The notes: generated by a model from the letters alone, not told the origin. Numbered from the stretch's first letter, positions 9,217-17,520 are shown. The stretch is 64,000 bases of DNA from Erythrobacter sanguineus (GCA_945878845.1 CAMCUB010000011.1:1-64000); one strand, 5' to 3'. Program-made: numbers and translations.

Positions 9217-10776
9217 TTGAGCGAGGACACCACGGCGGCGCCCGTCAGCAGCGAGGCGCCTGCGTCGGCCTACAGCTGGTATGTGCTGGGCGTGCTGGTT
9301 GTGGTCTACATCCTCAACTTCATCGACCGGCAGATTCTCTCGATCCTCGCGGTCGACATCAAGCGCGATCTGGCGCTGACCGACGGGCAGCTGGGCTTTC
9401 TGGGGGGCGCCGCTTTTGCGGTGTTCTACGCGCTGTTCGGGGTTCCGCTCGGCCGGTTGGCGGATCGTTGGCACCGGGTGCGGCTGCTGACCATCGGCCT
9501 GCTGCTGTGGTCAACGATGACCGCGCTGTCGGGCTTTGCGCGCAATTACCTCACCTTGTCGCTCGCACGCATGGGCGTGGGTGTGGGCGAGGCGACGGCG
9601 AGCCCGACCGCCTATTCGCTGATCTCGGACTATTTCCCCTCGCGCCAACGCGCCACCGCGCTCGCGATCTATTCCTCGGGATTGTATCTCGGGGGCGGGG
9701 TGTCGCTGCTGATCGGAGCTAAGATCTCGCAGGTGTGGGACGCGGCCTATCCGGGGGGTGGGATCGCCGGGCTTGTCGGCTGGCAGGCGGCGTTCCTTGC
9801 GGTGGGCGTGCCCGGCGTGATGCTCGCCATGTGGGTCGCCTCGCTGCGCGAGCCCGCGCGTCAGCCCGAAGCCGCGAGCGGGATGCGCCACCCGCTGGCG
9901 GATTTCTTCGTCGACCTGTCGATGCTGCTGCCGCCCTTCACCGTCCTCCACGCACTGCGGCGCGGGCCGATGGCGGCGCTGGTCAATGTCGCGATGGCCG
10001 CGGCGATGATCGGCTTTGCGCTGGTCATGATCAAGCTGACCAAGAACGTGCCCCAATGGTCGGCGATTGCCTTCGGCTATTACGCGGTGTTCTCGTGGGC
10101 CTCGACCCTGCGGCGCCATGATCCGGCGACTTTCCGGCTGATCTGGGGGACGCCGGCCTTCATCTGCACGGCGCTCGGCTACGGGCTGGTCTCGCTCGGC
10201 GCCTATGCGCTGGCGTTCTGGTCGGCGCCCTATGCGGAGACGGTGCTGAAGCTGCCCAAGGCGGAGCTTGCCTTCGTGCTCGGGGGGAGCGGGGCGCTGT
10301 CGGGCTTCCTCGGCGTGATCCTGGGCGGCCGCCTTTCCGACTGGCTGCGCGGGCGCAATCCTGCGGGGCGGATCCTTGTTGTGATGTTCGGGATTATCGC
10401 GCCGGTGGTGCCGATCTGGATCGGCTTCACCACCGAGATCCCCGTGCTGTTCTACGCGATGAACTTCCTTGCGGGGATGTTCGCGGCGACCGCGCTGGGC
10501 GCGGCAGCGGCGACCACGCAGGATCTGGTCCTGCCGCGGATGCGCGGGACGGCGACGGCCTCGTTCTTCCTCGCCACCACGCTCGTCGGGCTGGGGCTTG
10601 GGCCCTACATGGTCGGCGCGATCTCGGAGGTGAGCGGGAGCTTGCGAATCGGGGTGCTGTCGCTGATCGGGGTGGCGCCGATCTCGCTGGCGCTGCTGAT
10701 CTACGCTTACCGGACGCTGCCCAAGGCGGAAGCGACGATCGCCGAGCGCGCCGCGGCGGCAACGCGCGGGGCCTAG
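9217..10776 (+). CDS. MFS transporter, spinster-like family
   Basis: 519 aa from a TTG start, with TTGAGCGAG preceded by AAGGGATAGGGG. A dozen or more hydrophobic segments are present; the first carries NFIDRQILSILA and the loop after TM2 has GRLADRWHRVRL, the MFS A-motif. GVGEATASPTAYSLISDYFP is typical of spinster-type carriers. It is longer than the 444-aa relative near 62 kb because the centre holds an insert (about residues 230-310) with extra hydrophobic segments. Substrate unknown; relatives move lipids, sugars or aromatic compounds. Confidence 0.85.
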   Translation: MSEDTTAAPVSSEAPASAYSWYVLGVLVVVYILNFIDRQILSILAVDIKRDLALTDGQLGFLGGAAFAVFYALFGVPLGRLADRWHRVRLLTIGLLLWSTMTALSGFARNYLTLSLARMGVGVGEATASPTAYSLISDYFPSRQRATALAIYSSGLYLGGGVSLLIGAKISQVWDAAYPGGGIAGLVGWQAAFLAVGVPGVMLAMWVASLREPARQPEAASGMRHPLADFFVDLSMLLPPFTVLHALRRGPMAALVNVAMAAAMIGFALVMIKLTKNVPQWSAIAFGYYAVFSWASTLRRHDPATFRLIWGTPAFICTALGYGLVSLGAYALAFWSAPYAETVLKLPKAELAFVLGGSGALSGFLGVILGGRLSDWLRGRNPAGRILVVMFGIIAPVVPIWIGFTTEIPVLFYAMNFLAGMFAATALGAAAATTQDLVLPRMRGTATASFFLATTLVGLGLGPYMVGAISEVSGSLRIGVLSLIGVAPISLALLIYAYRTLPKAEATIAERAAAATRGA

Positions 10777-11038
10777 AGCGTCGTGCAGCCGGGTGGGTTC
10801 ACCTGGCGAATCGGATAGACGCGTAGAATCAACGACCGCGCGAGCGGCAAGTCTCCAGACACCCAAGAGCGTGCCCGGCCGTGCGGGGTTTTGCCCGCGC
10901 GACGGCGCGCGCTTTAGTTTGCGGGTGGTGGGGATGGCACGACGGCACGCGGTCAGCCGATGATCGCTCACGGCAGTTCGGGCGAGTGGCCCTGGCCGAT
11001 CCGGCTAGCGCAGTGCGCGTGGATCGGCAGCCGGCAAC
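10777..11038. other. Intergenic region with a hairpin, between convergent MFS and OmpA genes
   Basis: About 316 nt separate the MFS and OmpA stop codons and I see no credible gene. Near 10792-10814 a hairpin-forming stretch reads CCGGGTGGGTTCACCTGG (arms CCGGGTG and CACCTGG with one mismatch, GGTT loop). It resembles the kind of small extragenic palindrome common in alphaproteobacteria, but only one copy occurs in this window. The rest is GC-rich filler before the OmpA terminator. Confidence 0.4.
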
Positions 11039-11066
11039 AAAAAAGGGGCCGGATCGCTCCGGCCCC
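11039..11066 (-). terminator. Strong rho-independent terminator of the OmpA gene
   Basis: On the minus strand a perfect 9-bp stem GGGGCCGGA / TCCGGCCCC with a 4-nt loop is followed directly by a run of six T. It lies 27 nt past the OmpA stop codon. Confidence 0.85.
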
Positions 11067-11092
11067 TCTTCGTGTTCCGTAGGAACCCGGAC

Positions 11093-12247
11093 TTACATGC
11101 CCGAACCCGGGCCGTAGGTCACTTCCACGCGGCGGTTCTGCGCTTCGCGCACACCGTCGGCGGTCGGGACGCGCGGCTTGGTTTCGCCGAACGACTGGCC
11201 AGTGATGCGTGCCGAAGGGATGCCGCGACCGCTCAGGTAGGCGGTGACCGCCTTGTTACGACGATCGGCCAGGCCTTCGTTGTACTTGGTGCTGCCCGAA
11301 CGGTCGGTGTGACCGGCCAGCATCACGCTCGCCGTGCCGCAGTTGGCATAGGCGGTGACGGCGCTGTTGAGGATGCCGGCAGCTTCCGACGTGATGTCCG
11401 ACTTATCGAAGTCGAAGAACACGATGTACGGACCCGTGTTGCACGCAACCTTGGGGGGCGGCGGCGGCGGGGGCGGCGGGGGCGGCGGGGGCGGAGGCGG
11501 GGGCGGCGGGGGCGGGGTCACCGCAACCGGATCAACCACCGGCGGCTCTTCGCTACCGAAGTTGTAGGTGATCGAGCCGAGCAGCGAGTGCGAGGCCATG
11601 CTCGTGTTCAGATCGCGGCCGAACGGATCGACGAGGTTGATGTCGGTCGCTCGGAAGTAGCGATACTTCAGGCCGACGTCCCATGCATCGCTGATCGGGG
11701 CGCGGATGCCCGCGAGCAGCTGCCAGGCGAAGCCGGTGTCCGAATCGCTCCAGACGCCCGGGCCGTTGGCGTTCACGCGGCCGTCCATGTCGACGCGGGC
11801 CACACCCACACCGCCACCGACGAAGCCCTGCACGCTGTCGTCATCGCCGAAATCGACGAGGCCGTTGATCATGAAGCTCAGCGCGTTCACTTCACCTAGC
11901 GCGTCGCGCGTGCCGGAGAAACGCGTGAAACCGCCCGGCGCGCTCGCCAGCGGGTTGTTCGCGAGGCCCTGGCTGCCGCCGGTCACTTCCGTGAGGTCGG
12001 CCGCACGGTAGCTGGCTTCGGCTTCGAGGCGGAAGCCGCCGAAGTCATAGCCGACAAGCCCGCCGAAATCGTAGCCGGTGTCATAGTTGGCCGCTGCATC
12101 ATCCGCAGCAGCGTCGACATCGATCGACTGGTCCTGGACCACCATGACGCCGCCATCACCCTGAATATACCACTGGCCGTCGCGGGCCATGGCGGGTGTG
12201 GTCAGCGCGGTCGAGGCCATCGCCATTCCAATGACGAGTTTGCGCAT
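11093..12247 (-). CDS. OmpA-family outer membrane protein with polyproline linker
   Basis: 384 aa from ATG 12247; the track start at 12442 adds 65 unrelated residues. A signal peptide (MRKLVIGMAMASTALTTPAMA) precedes an eight-strand beta-barrel of about 230 residues. A linker of about 21 consecutive prolines follows, then a C-terminal OmpA peptidoglycan-binding domain with FFDFDKSDIT, AGHTDRSGS and NRRVEV. It should anchor the outer membrane to peptidoglycan. Upstream AAAGGGGAA serves as ribosome site and a strong terminator follows the gene. The polyproline tract is coded mostly by mixed CCG/CCC codons, which makes it prone to length change. Confidence 0.93.
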   Translation of the reverse strand: MRKLVIGMAMASTALTTPAMARDGQWYIQGDGGVMVVQDQSIDVDAAADDAAANYDTGYDFGGLVGYDFGGFRLEAEASYRAADLTEVTGGSQGLANNPLASAPGGFTRFSGTRDALGEVNALSFMINGLVDFGDDDSVQGFVGGGVGVARVDMDGRVNANGPGVWSDSDTGFAWQLLAGIRAPISDAWDVGLKYRYFRATDINLVDPFGRDLNTSMASHSLLGSITYNFGSEEPPVVDPVAVTPPPPPPPPPPPPPPPPPPPPPKVACNTGPYIVFFDFDKSDITSEAAGILNSAVTAYANCGTASVMLAGHTDRSGSTKYNEGLADRRNKAVTAYLSGRGIPSARITGQSFGETKPRVPTADGVREAQNRRVEVTYGPGSGM

Positions 12248-12416
12248 TTCCGAAATTCCCCTTTGCTTAAACTTGAGGCACGAGCCGTCTCTATCTTTTC
12301 CCCCCGCGCGAGGCAAGCAATCAATGCCCCTCGGGTGTTGCAAGAATGTCGCTGAAAGGGCCTTGTGGAAAAAAATGTATCTGCAAAAAGGTACGGTAAT
12401 CCGCCATTCGTGCTTC

Positions 12417-12827
12417 TCAGGGGGTGGGCGCGGCGAGCACACCCATGGTCTGGAGCGCCGCGATCAGAGCGGTCAGCGCGCTGCGCGCCTGGACGTCAAT
12501 CACCGTGCCGCCGGCCGGCACGGCGACGACTGCGGCCGGCTGCCATTGCGACCGGAAGATGACCAATCTGGTCGCCGCCCGGTCGAACACCACCATTCCT
12601 TCGGCCGGTGCGACGAAATGCCAGGCACCGGCGACACGGACCGCGAGGCAATTCTCCTGCCCTGCCCAGGCCCCCGTAGCGGTCGCGGTCACCCGATAGC
12701 ACGCTCCGTCAGCGGCGCTCGCAGGCGGGGCGGGCTGCGAGGCGGTCACCGCGCGGGCGTGCAGCGCGTCAAGCAGGCACAGCGCCTCGTTGACGAAGAA
12801 CTCCTTCTGGGCCTGCCCGGCAAGCAT
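12417..12827 (-). pseudogene. DUF2793 gene (GTA tail-end gene), N-terminally truncated remnant
   Basis: 136-codon ORF matching the DUF2793 family found at the distal end of sphingomonad gene transfer agent clusters: AGQAQKEFFVNEA, LDALHARAV, GAWAGQENCLAVRV, WHFVAPAEGM. Intact members have roughly 15-20 residues before LFAGQAQKE; here the homology starts at the second codon, straight after terminase sequence. There is no ribosome site before the apparent ATG. I read it as the 3' end left after a large deletion whose other edge is inside terL. Whether it is translated is doubtful. Confidence 0.8.
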
Positions 12828-13311
12828 GGCTGTGTTGCGGCCCGCGCAGCGCCTCGGGCTCGGCGGCCGAGAACAGCTGCGCCTGCGCCCCGTTCTCGAA
12901 CCGGACGCGGTGGAGCGAAGGCTCGAAATGCGGCTTGTGGCCCGGACGGCAGATCGCCAGTAGCCCGCTATCGCCCTCGACCATCACCGCGCGCGCCTCC
13001 GCCAGCGAGGAGGAGACGAGTGCGATCCGCGCGTCGGGATTGCTGTCCGCGATCATCCGCACCCATTCGGCACCCGCCCGGGTCTTGCCGAAGCCGCGCC
13101 CGGCCATGATCATCCACACCCGCCAGTCGCCCGGTGGCGGCAGCTGGTTCTCGCGGGCGGCATACTCCCAGAGGTAGGCGAAGCTGTTCTTCTGGTCCTG
13201 ATCCAGTTCCTCGGTCAGCTCGCGGCAAACCCTTTCACCAACGGCTTTCTTGCCTTCGTCCTTCTCCTGATCGACCATCTGGCCGATCATCTCGTCATAG
13301 GGTCCGCTCAT
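12769..13311 (-). pseudogene. GTA terminase large subunit (g2-like), truncated after its N-terminal part
   Basis: 180-codon ORF against roughly 420-450 aa for an intact GTA large terminase. The ATPase start is clear: the Walker A-like WMIMAGRGFGKTRAGAEWV, then ALVSSSLAEARAVMVEG, and the EALRGPQHSHA segment that normally continues as W(A/C)DE. At that exact point (about 12823-12828) homology stops and the frame runs about 20 codons out of frame through DUF2793 DNA. Walker B, motif III and the nuclease domain are missing, so packaging activity cannot survive. It starts by a 4-nt ATGA overlap with terS. Confidence 0.85.
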
Positions 13312-13766
13312 CCGCCTTGCCCTTCGGCAGCGGCCTTCTCGCGGGCGATGCGGCGGCGGATGTCCTCGATCTTGCGGTCGATCGAGGCGCGGACCTCGGC
13401 GGCGCTGACGTCGCGCACCTGGCTGGCCACGCGCCCCGCGCTGTCGCGGTGGGCGGCGAGCAGGCGGATGGCGTTGGCAAAGTCGAACTTCTCGCCGTCA
13501 CCGGTCTTGGCGTCGCCTTCGCGAAGGCGGCGGATGACTTCCATTTCGAGGCCAAGATAGCCATCGGCGAGCGCTGCCTGCCAAGCGCGGGCAAAATCAG
13601 GCTCGTCGCGGCGGGCCTGACAGGCCTCGGCGATGCTCACCCCGGCATTGCCCGCAGCGCGCTCGAGGTTCGAGGTCGCGCTCAGGGTGTCGAGGAACCG
13701 CTTCTGCCAGTGCTTTCCGGAGGCGGTGCTTTCGCTGCGGGAACGGGCAGGCACGTTGCTGGCCAT
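13308..13766 (-). CDS. GTA / phage-type terminase small subunit (g1-like)
   Basis: 152 aa. I start it at ATG 13766 because AAGGAG lies 8 nt upstream, while the track's ATG 13784 is upstream of that ribosome site. The N-terminus (GKHWQKRFLDTLSATSNLERAAGNAGVSIAEA) has the helix-turn-helix look of small terminases, followed by FARAWQAALADGYLGLEMEVIRRL and a coiled C-terminus. In GTA clusters this gene directly precedes terL, as here. Its own reading frame is intact, but its partner is broken. It could be decaying or retained by chance. Confidence 0.75.
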   Translation of the reverse strand: MASNVPARSRSESTASGKHWQKRFLDTLSATSNLERAAGNAGVSIAEACQARRDEPDFARAWQAALADGYLGLEMEVIRRLREGDAKTGDGEKFDFANAIRLLAAHRDSAGRVASQVRDVSAAEVRASIDRKIEDIRRRIAREKAAAEGQGG

Positions 13767-13855
13767 CGGCACCACTCCTTGCACGAACGGAAGCGGGCGG
13801 CGCTTCCCGGGGGAAGGCCGCCCGCTGGCGACTCGCTATTCCTGGATGATGCCTT

Positions 13856-13905
13856 CTGATAACCAAAGAGCGTGACGATGTCAAGGAAAATAACCATTCA
13901 GGTTA
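13856..13905 (-). promoter_or_regulatory. Promoter of the GTA remnant with an upstream inverted repeat
   Basis: On the minus strand TTGACA (13884-13879), a 17-nt spacer and TATCAG (13861-13856) make a near-consensus sigma-70 promoter, about 90 nt before terS. Six nt above the -35 lies a perfect inverted repeat TAACC-N5-GGTTA (13891-13905), next to TTAATTAA. This resembles CtrA-type half sites (TTAACCAT); CtrA is known to control GTA expression in Rhodobacter. The CtrA link is inference. Confidence 0.5.
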
Positions 13906-13990
13906 ATTAACACTGCCACCGGACGCGCGAGAACAAGCGGCATGGGCTGTAGAAGCGCCAAGCCGCAGCAATGCCCGATTGTATCTGAGC

Positions 13991-15229
13991 CTAGATAATC
14001 CCGATCGCCCTGCCGGCGCGTTCGAACATGCCGAGGATGGTCTGGACCTGCTCGGCCGAATGCTCCGCGCACAGCGAGCAGCGCAGCAGTGTCATGCCTG
14101 CCGGGGTCGCCGGAGGACGGGCGAGGTTGACGTAGAGGCCCTCCTTCAAAAGTGCCTCCCACATCATCGCGCCTTTCTCAAGATCGGGCATGATCACCGC
14201 GATGATCGCGCTCTGGGGGGTTTCGGTGCCGAGCTGGAAGCCCAGCGCCTTGAGGCCGCCATGCAGCGTGCGGCTGTTCTCCCACAGGTGCGCGCGCTTG
14301 TTGCTGCCGTGCATCAGCTTGCGGATCGAGGTCGCCGAGCTCGCCATCACGCTCGGCGGCAGCGCGGCGGTGAACACGTACGGCCGGCACACCAGCCGCA
14401 GCACTTCGAACTTGGGGTGGTTGGAGACACAGAAGCCGCCAACAGTCCCGACGCTCTTAGAGAAGGTGCCGATGATGAAATCGACGTCGTCGATGACGCC
14501 CTGTTCCTCAGCCACGCCGCGGCCATGTTCGCCGATGAAGCCCATCGAGTGCGCCTCGTCGACCAGCACCATCGCGCCGTGGGCCTTGGAGATGCGCACC
14601 ATTTCCTTGAGCGGCGCGACATCGCCCATCATCGAATAGACGCCCTCAAGCACCACCAGCTTGCCCGCGCCTTCTGGGACACGCTTCAACCGCTTTTCGA
14701 GCGCCTCGACGTCATTGTGCTTGAACGGCACCACCTCGGCGTTGCCCATCGCGCAGCCGTCCCAGATCGAGGCGTGGCTGTCGATGTCGAGGATGATGTA
14801 ATCGCCCTTGCCCGCCAGCGTCGAGATGATCCCGAGGTTCGCCTGATAGCCGGTCGAGAAGACCATCGCGTGGTCCATCGCGTAGAATTCGCGCAAGGCC
14901 GCTTCGACATCGCGGTGATCGCGGAAGGTGCCGTTGAGCACGCGGCTGCCGGTCGTCCCAGCGCCAAAATCCTGCATCGCCGCCTGCCCCGCCGCGATCA
15001 CGTCCGGGTCGAAGGTCATGCCCATGTAGTTGTAGGTGCCAAGCAAAATGGTATCGCGCCCGTTGCAGATCGCGCGTGTGGGCGACAGCACCTGCTCCAT
15101 CACGAGGTTGAACGGATCCTCCACCCCGGCAGCGAGCAGCTGCTCGCGGGTCTGGATGATCGGATCGAACTTGGCGAGCAGGTCGACAGGTTCGGCGGCG
15201 GTCGTCGTTTCGTTCATGGCCGTTGCCAT
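13991..15229 (-). CDS. spt: Serine palmitoyltransferase
   Basis: 412 aa PLP-dependent alpha-oxoamine synthase. It condenses serine with an acyl thioester to 3-ketodihydrosphingosine, the first step of sphingolipid synthesis. The Schiff-base lysine lies in GTFSKSVGTVGGF, the PLP-contacting VDEAHSMGFIGEHGRG precedes it, and NYMGMTFDPDV near residue 67 fits bacterial SPT better than ALA synthase or KBL. The dedicated acyl carrier protein gene sits 2 nt upstream, the typical sphingomonad arrangement and a good taxonomic marker. Confidence 0.92.
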   Translation of the reverse strand: MATAMNETTTAAEPVDLLAKFDPIIQTREQLLAAGVEDPFNLVMEQVLSPTRAICNGRDTILLGTYNYMGMTFDPDVIAAGQAAMQDFGAGTTGSRVLNGTFRDHRDVEAALREFYAMDHAMVFSTGYQANLGIISTLAGKGDYIILDIDSHASIWDGCAMGNAEVVPFKHNDVEALEKRLKRVPEGAGKLVVLEGVYSMMGDVAPLKEMVRISKAHGAMVLVDEAHSMGFIGEHGRGVAEEQGVIDDVDFIIGTFSKSVGTVGGFCVSNHPKFEVLRLVCRPYVFTAALPPSVMASSATSIRKLMHGSNKRAHLWENSRTLHGGLKALGFQLGTETPQSAIIAVIMPDLEKGAMMWEALLKEGLYVNLARPPATPAGMTLLRCSLCAEHSAEQVQTILGMFERAGRAIGII

Positions 15230-15231
15230 TA

Positions 15232-15474
15232 TCAGCTATCCTGCAGCTTGTGGACTGCCGCCACCAATTGGCCCCAGTTTTCGATCTCGGCCTGCTGGTT
15301 CATCGAGATGATCACGTCGAACTCGTCCTCGATCTCGGCGACGAAATCCATCACGGTGAGGCTGTCGAACTCGAGATCGCCGGCAAAGGTGGTCGCGTCC
15401 TCGATGGCAACGCCCTTCTTGTTGAAGGGTTCGATCAGGGTGCGGATCTTGGCGTCGACGTCTGCGGGGCTCAT
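15232..15474 (-). CDS. Acyl carrier protein paired with serine palmitoyltransferase
   Basis: 80 aa from ATG 15474; the track start at 15657 adds 61 unrelated residues. The phosphopantetheine attachment serine is in LEFDSLTVMDFVAEIEDEF. It probably delivers the acyl chain to the downstream serine palmitoyltransferase, which follows after 2 nt. An ACP next to spt is characteristic of Sphingomonadales. Confidence 0.9.
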   Translation of the reverse strand: MSPADVDAKIRTLIEPFNKKGVAIEDATTFAGDLEFDSLTVMDFVAEIEDEFDVIISMNQQAEIENWGQLVAAVHKLQDS

Positions 15475-15623
15475 GGTTGCGTGCTCTTGTTGGACCGGGT
15501 GGGCGGCGTATTGGTTGTCGGGCGGGCTGTAGCCCTCTATTACGGCTGCAAAGCGGCGGATGATGCAGCTTGTCAAGCTTTGGCGGGGCCGCAGCGGGCC
15601 GCGAGGCCTTTCTGGGGGGAAGT

Positions 15624-16199
15624 ATGAGTAACATTCCGGCCAAGGCCGATCCGCCAAAGGCCGCGCCTTCGCTGCCCTCGCCGTCCGGCTATTCCAACCA
15701 CGCGATCCATCTGGTGCGCACCACGCAGCAGATCAACCTGTCGCTCAGCCAGATGGCCGACCAGAAGGCCTCGATCCTGATGGGGGCGACCTTCCTCGTC
15801 TTCACCATCACCGTCGGGCAGGCCCGCAACGGCGCTTTGCCGTACTCCCTCGGGGTGCTGGCGCTGTTCGCCTTCATCTCGGCGATGTGCGCGGTCTTCG
15901 CGGTCTTGCCTTCGGTCAGCAGTCCGGCGGCGGCCAGGCTCAATGATGGCAAGGTCAACACGCTGTTCTTCGGCACCTTCACTGCGATGGACGAGGACGA
16001 ATGGACCGACAGCATCCTCGCCGATCTGCGCGCCGACGAGACGGTGTTTCGCGCGATGCTCCACGACATCTACCAGAACGGGCAGGTGCTCCAGCGCAAG
16101 AAGTACAAATACCTCGCCTATGCCTACAAGAGCTTCATGGTCGGCATGTGCCTGACCGCAATCACCTTCATCGTCGAGATCGCGACGCGCTACGGCTGA
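15624..16199 (+). CDS. PycTM-like (DUF5706) membrane protein
   Basis: 191 aa from ATG 15624, preceded by GGGGGGAAGT. A conserved helix ends in MADQKASILMG, the hallmark of the DUF5706/PycTM domain. Two hydrophobic segments follow (about residues 58-80 and 85-105), and a third lies at the C-terminus (about 165-187). This domain is the membrane effector of Pycsar anti-phage systems, where a pyrimidine cyclase gene sits beside it. No cyclase is adjacent here: spt-acp are divergent and divK convergent. It may be a housekeeping relative or an orphan effector. Confidence 0.75.
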   Translation: MSNIPAKADPPKAAPSLPSPSGYSNHAIHLVRTTQQINLSLSQMADQKASILMGATFLVFTITVGQARNGALPYSLGVLALFAFISAMCAVFAVLPSVSSPAAARLNDGKVNTLFFGTFTAMDEDEWTDSILADLRADETVFRAMLHDIYQNGQVLQRKKYKYLAYAYKSFMVGMCLTAITFIVEIATRYG

Positions 16200-16205
16200 G
16201 GCCGG

Positions 16206-16568
16206 TCAGACCAGCGCGTTGACCGCGTTCATGAACGGGCCGATCGAGACCGGCTTGGAGAGATAGCCTTCGGCCCCCGCCGCGCGGATCCGCTCTTCAT
16301 CGGCCTTGGCGGCGAAGGCGGTCACCGCCAGCACCGGAATGCCCGCCAGCCGCCGGTCGCGCTTGGCCGCCTCGATCAGGTCGACGCCCGAGATGCCGCC
16401 GAGCTGGATGTCCATGATGATGAGATCGGGCATCGCTGCCAGCGCGGTGTCGAGCACCTTGTCGCCCTCCGCCACGGGTTCGACCTCGAAGCCGTTCGCA
16501 CGAAGCACATCGCAGAACAATTTCCGGTTGAGGTCATTGTCCTCGACAACCATGATCCGCTTTGTCAC
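16206..16568 (-). CDS. divK: Single-domain response regulator, DivK-like
   Basis: 120 aa from a GTG start (VTKRIMVVEDNDLNRKLF); the track start at 16643 extends over the promoter. It is a lone CheY-like receiver: acidic pair in VVEDND, phospho-acceptor Asp in LIIMDIQLGGISG, switch Thr in VTAFAA and Lys in YLSKPVS. In Caulobacter DivK links DivJ/PleC to the CtrA pathway controlling polarity and the cell cycle. The divergent DUF3572 neighbour is the same as in other alphaproteobacteria, which supports the name. Confidence 0.87.
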   Translation of the reverse strand: MTKRIMVVEDNDLNRKLFCDVLRANGFEVEPVAEGDKVLDTALAAMPDLIIMDIQLGGISGVDLIEAAKRDRRLAGIPVLAVTAFAAKADEERIRAAGAEGYLSKPVSIGPFMNAVNALV

Positions 16569-16663
16569 TGAACGCCCCGCTTTCGCCCTCGTCTCTAAAC
16601 TAACCCTACCTAAAGGACAGGACAATCCCGCTTCGTTCCTCATCCGAGCCCGAGAGCCCGCAA

Positions 16664-16900
16664 GTGCTGGCGCTGGCTGCGCTCGGCTGGGTGCTGGAAT
16701 GCGAAGATCGCGCCGGGCGATATCTTGAACTGACCGGGCTCGATCCCGATTCTCTGAGGGGCGGGCTGGGCGATCCGATGATCCTCGCCTCGGCGCTCGA
16801 ATTTCTCGCCAATCACGAACCCGACCTGCTCCGCGCCGCCGAGGCCCTCGCCGTCACGCCGGAGGAACTGATCGCCGCCAAGGACGCTCTGCAACAATGA
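16664..16900 (+). CDS. DUF3572 family protein
   Basis: 78 aa from GTG 16664 (VLALAALGWVLECEDRAGRYLEL). The frame stays open further upstream (about 14 codons) without an ATG, GTG or TTG, so the start is approximate. The helical sequence, ending PEELIAAKDALQQ, matches DUF3572, a small family that lies beside divK in many alphaproteobacteria. Function unknown. It overlaps the HAD gene by 4 nt, and a divergent promoter for it and divK should lie in 16569-16663. Confidence 0.8.
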   Translation: MLALAALGWVLECEDRAGRYLELTGLDPDSLRGGLGDPMILASALEFLANHEPDLLRAAEALAVTPEELIAAKDALQQ

Positions 16901-17517
16901 CCCGCCCCCTGATAATCTCCGACTGTGACGAAGTGCTGCTGCACATGGTCGCGCCCTTCAAGGACTGGCTGGAGGCGAGCCAAGGCGTCAGCTTCCACCT
17001 CGAAGGCCACAATTTCGCCGAAGCGCTGCGCTGGCAGGAGAGCGGCGAGCTGCTCGCCCCGCCCGATATCTGGAAGATGCTCCGCCTCTTCTTCGACAAC
17101 GAGATGGACTCGCAAATGCCGATCGCCGGCGCGGTCGAGGGGATCAACACGCTTGCCGAGAAGGCCGACGTGGTGATCCTGACGAACCTCATCGACCACC
17201 ACCGCGACGCCCGCGCCGAACAGCTCGCCAAGGTCGGGATCAATGCCCGCGTCTTCACCAACCAGGGCCCCAAGGGTCCGGCGCTGAAGGCGATCATCGA
17301 CGAATATGCGCCCACCCGCGCGCTGTTCATCGACGATCTTGCCCAGCACCATGCGAGCGTGGCCGAGATCACCCCCGACGTCACCCGCCTGCACCTGTGC
17401 GGCGAGCCGATGATCGCCCACGCCATTGATTGCGCCCACAAGGCCGGCCACGCCCATTCGCGGATCGACCGCTGGGACGAGGCGCTGCCGTGGCTGCTTG
17501 CCAAACTGGAGGACTGA
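16897..17517 (+). CDS. HAD-superfamily hydrolase
   Basis: 206 aa. The first HAD motif (ISDCDEVLLHM) puts Asp and Glu at the nucleophile and acid positions, where DxDxT/V is usual. VVILTNL supplies motif II, and the Lys-containing GPKGPALKAI and LFIDDLAQHHASV supply motifs III and IV. It should dephosphorylate a small metabolite. It sits in an operon between DUF3572 (4-nt overlap) and RidA (3-nt gap). Substrate unknown. Confidence 0.85.
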   Translation: MTRPLIISDCDEVLLHMVAPFKDWLEASQGVSFHLEGHNFAEALRWQESGELLAPPDIWKMLRLFFDNEMDSQMPIAGAVEGINTLAEKADVVILTNLIDHHRDARAEQLAKVGINARVFTNQGPKGPALKAIIDEYAPTRALFIDDLAQHHASVAEITPDVTRLHLCGEPMIAHAIDCAHKAGHAHSRIDRWDEALPWLLAKLED

Positions 17518-17520
17518 CGA

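Noticed and set aside
11355-11567. Polyglycine plus-strand ORF
   Set aside because: It is the antisense of the OmpA polyproline linker.
12417-13784. Active prophage or intact GTA
   Set aside because: Only terS and two truncated genes are present; no portal, capsid, tail, lysis or integrase genes were found in the window.
15624-16568. Full Pycsar anti-phage system
   Set aside because: Only the PycTM-like protein is seen. The neighbouring genes are spt-acp and divK, and no cyclase domain is present.
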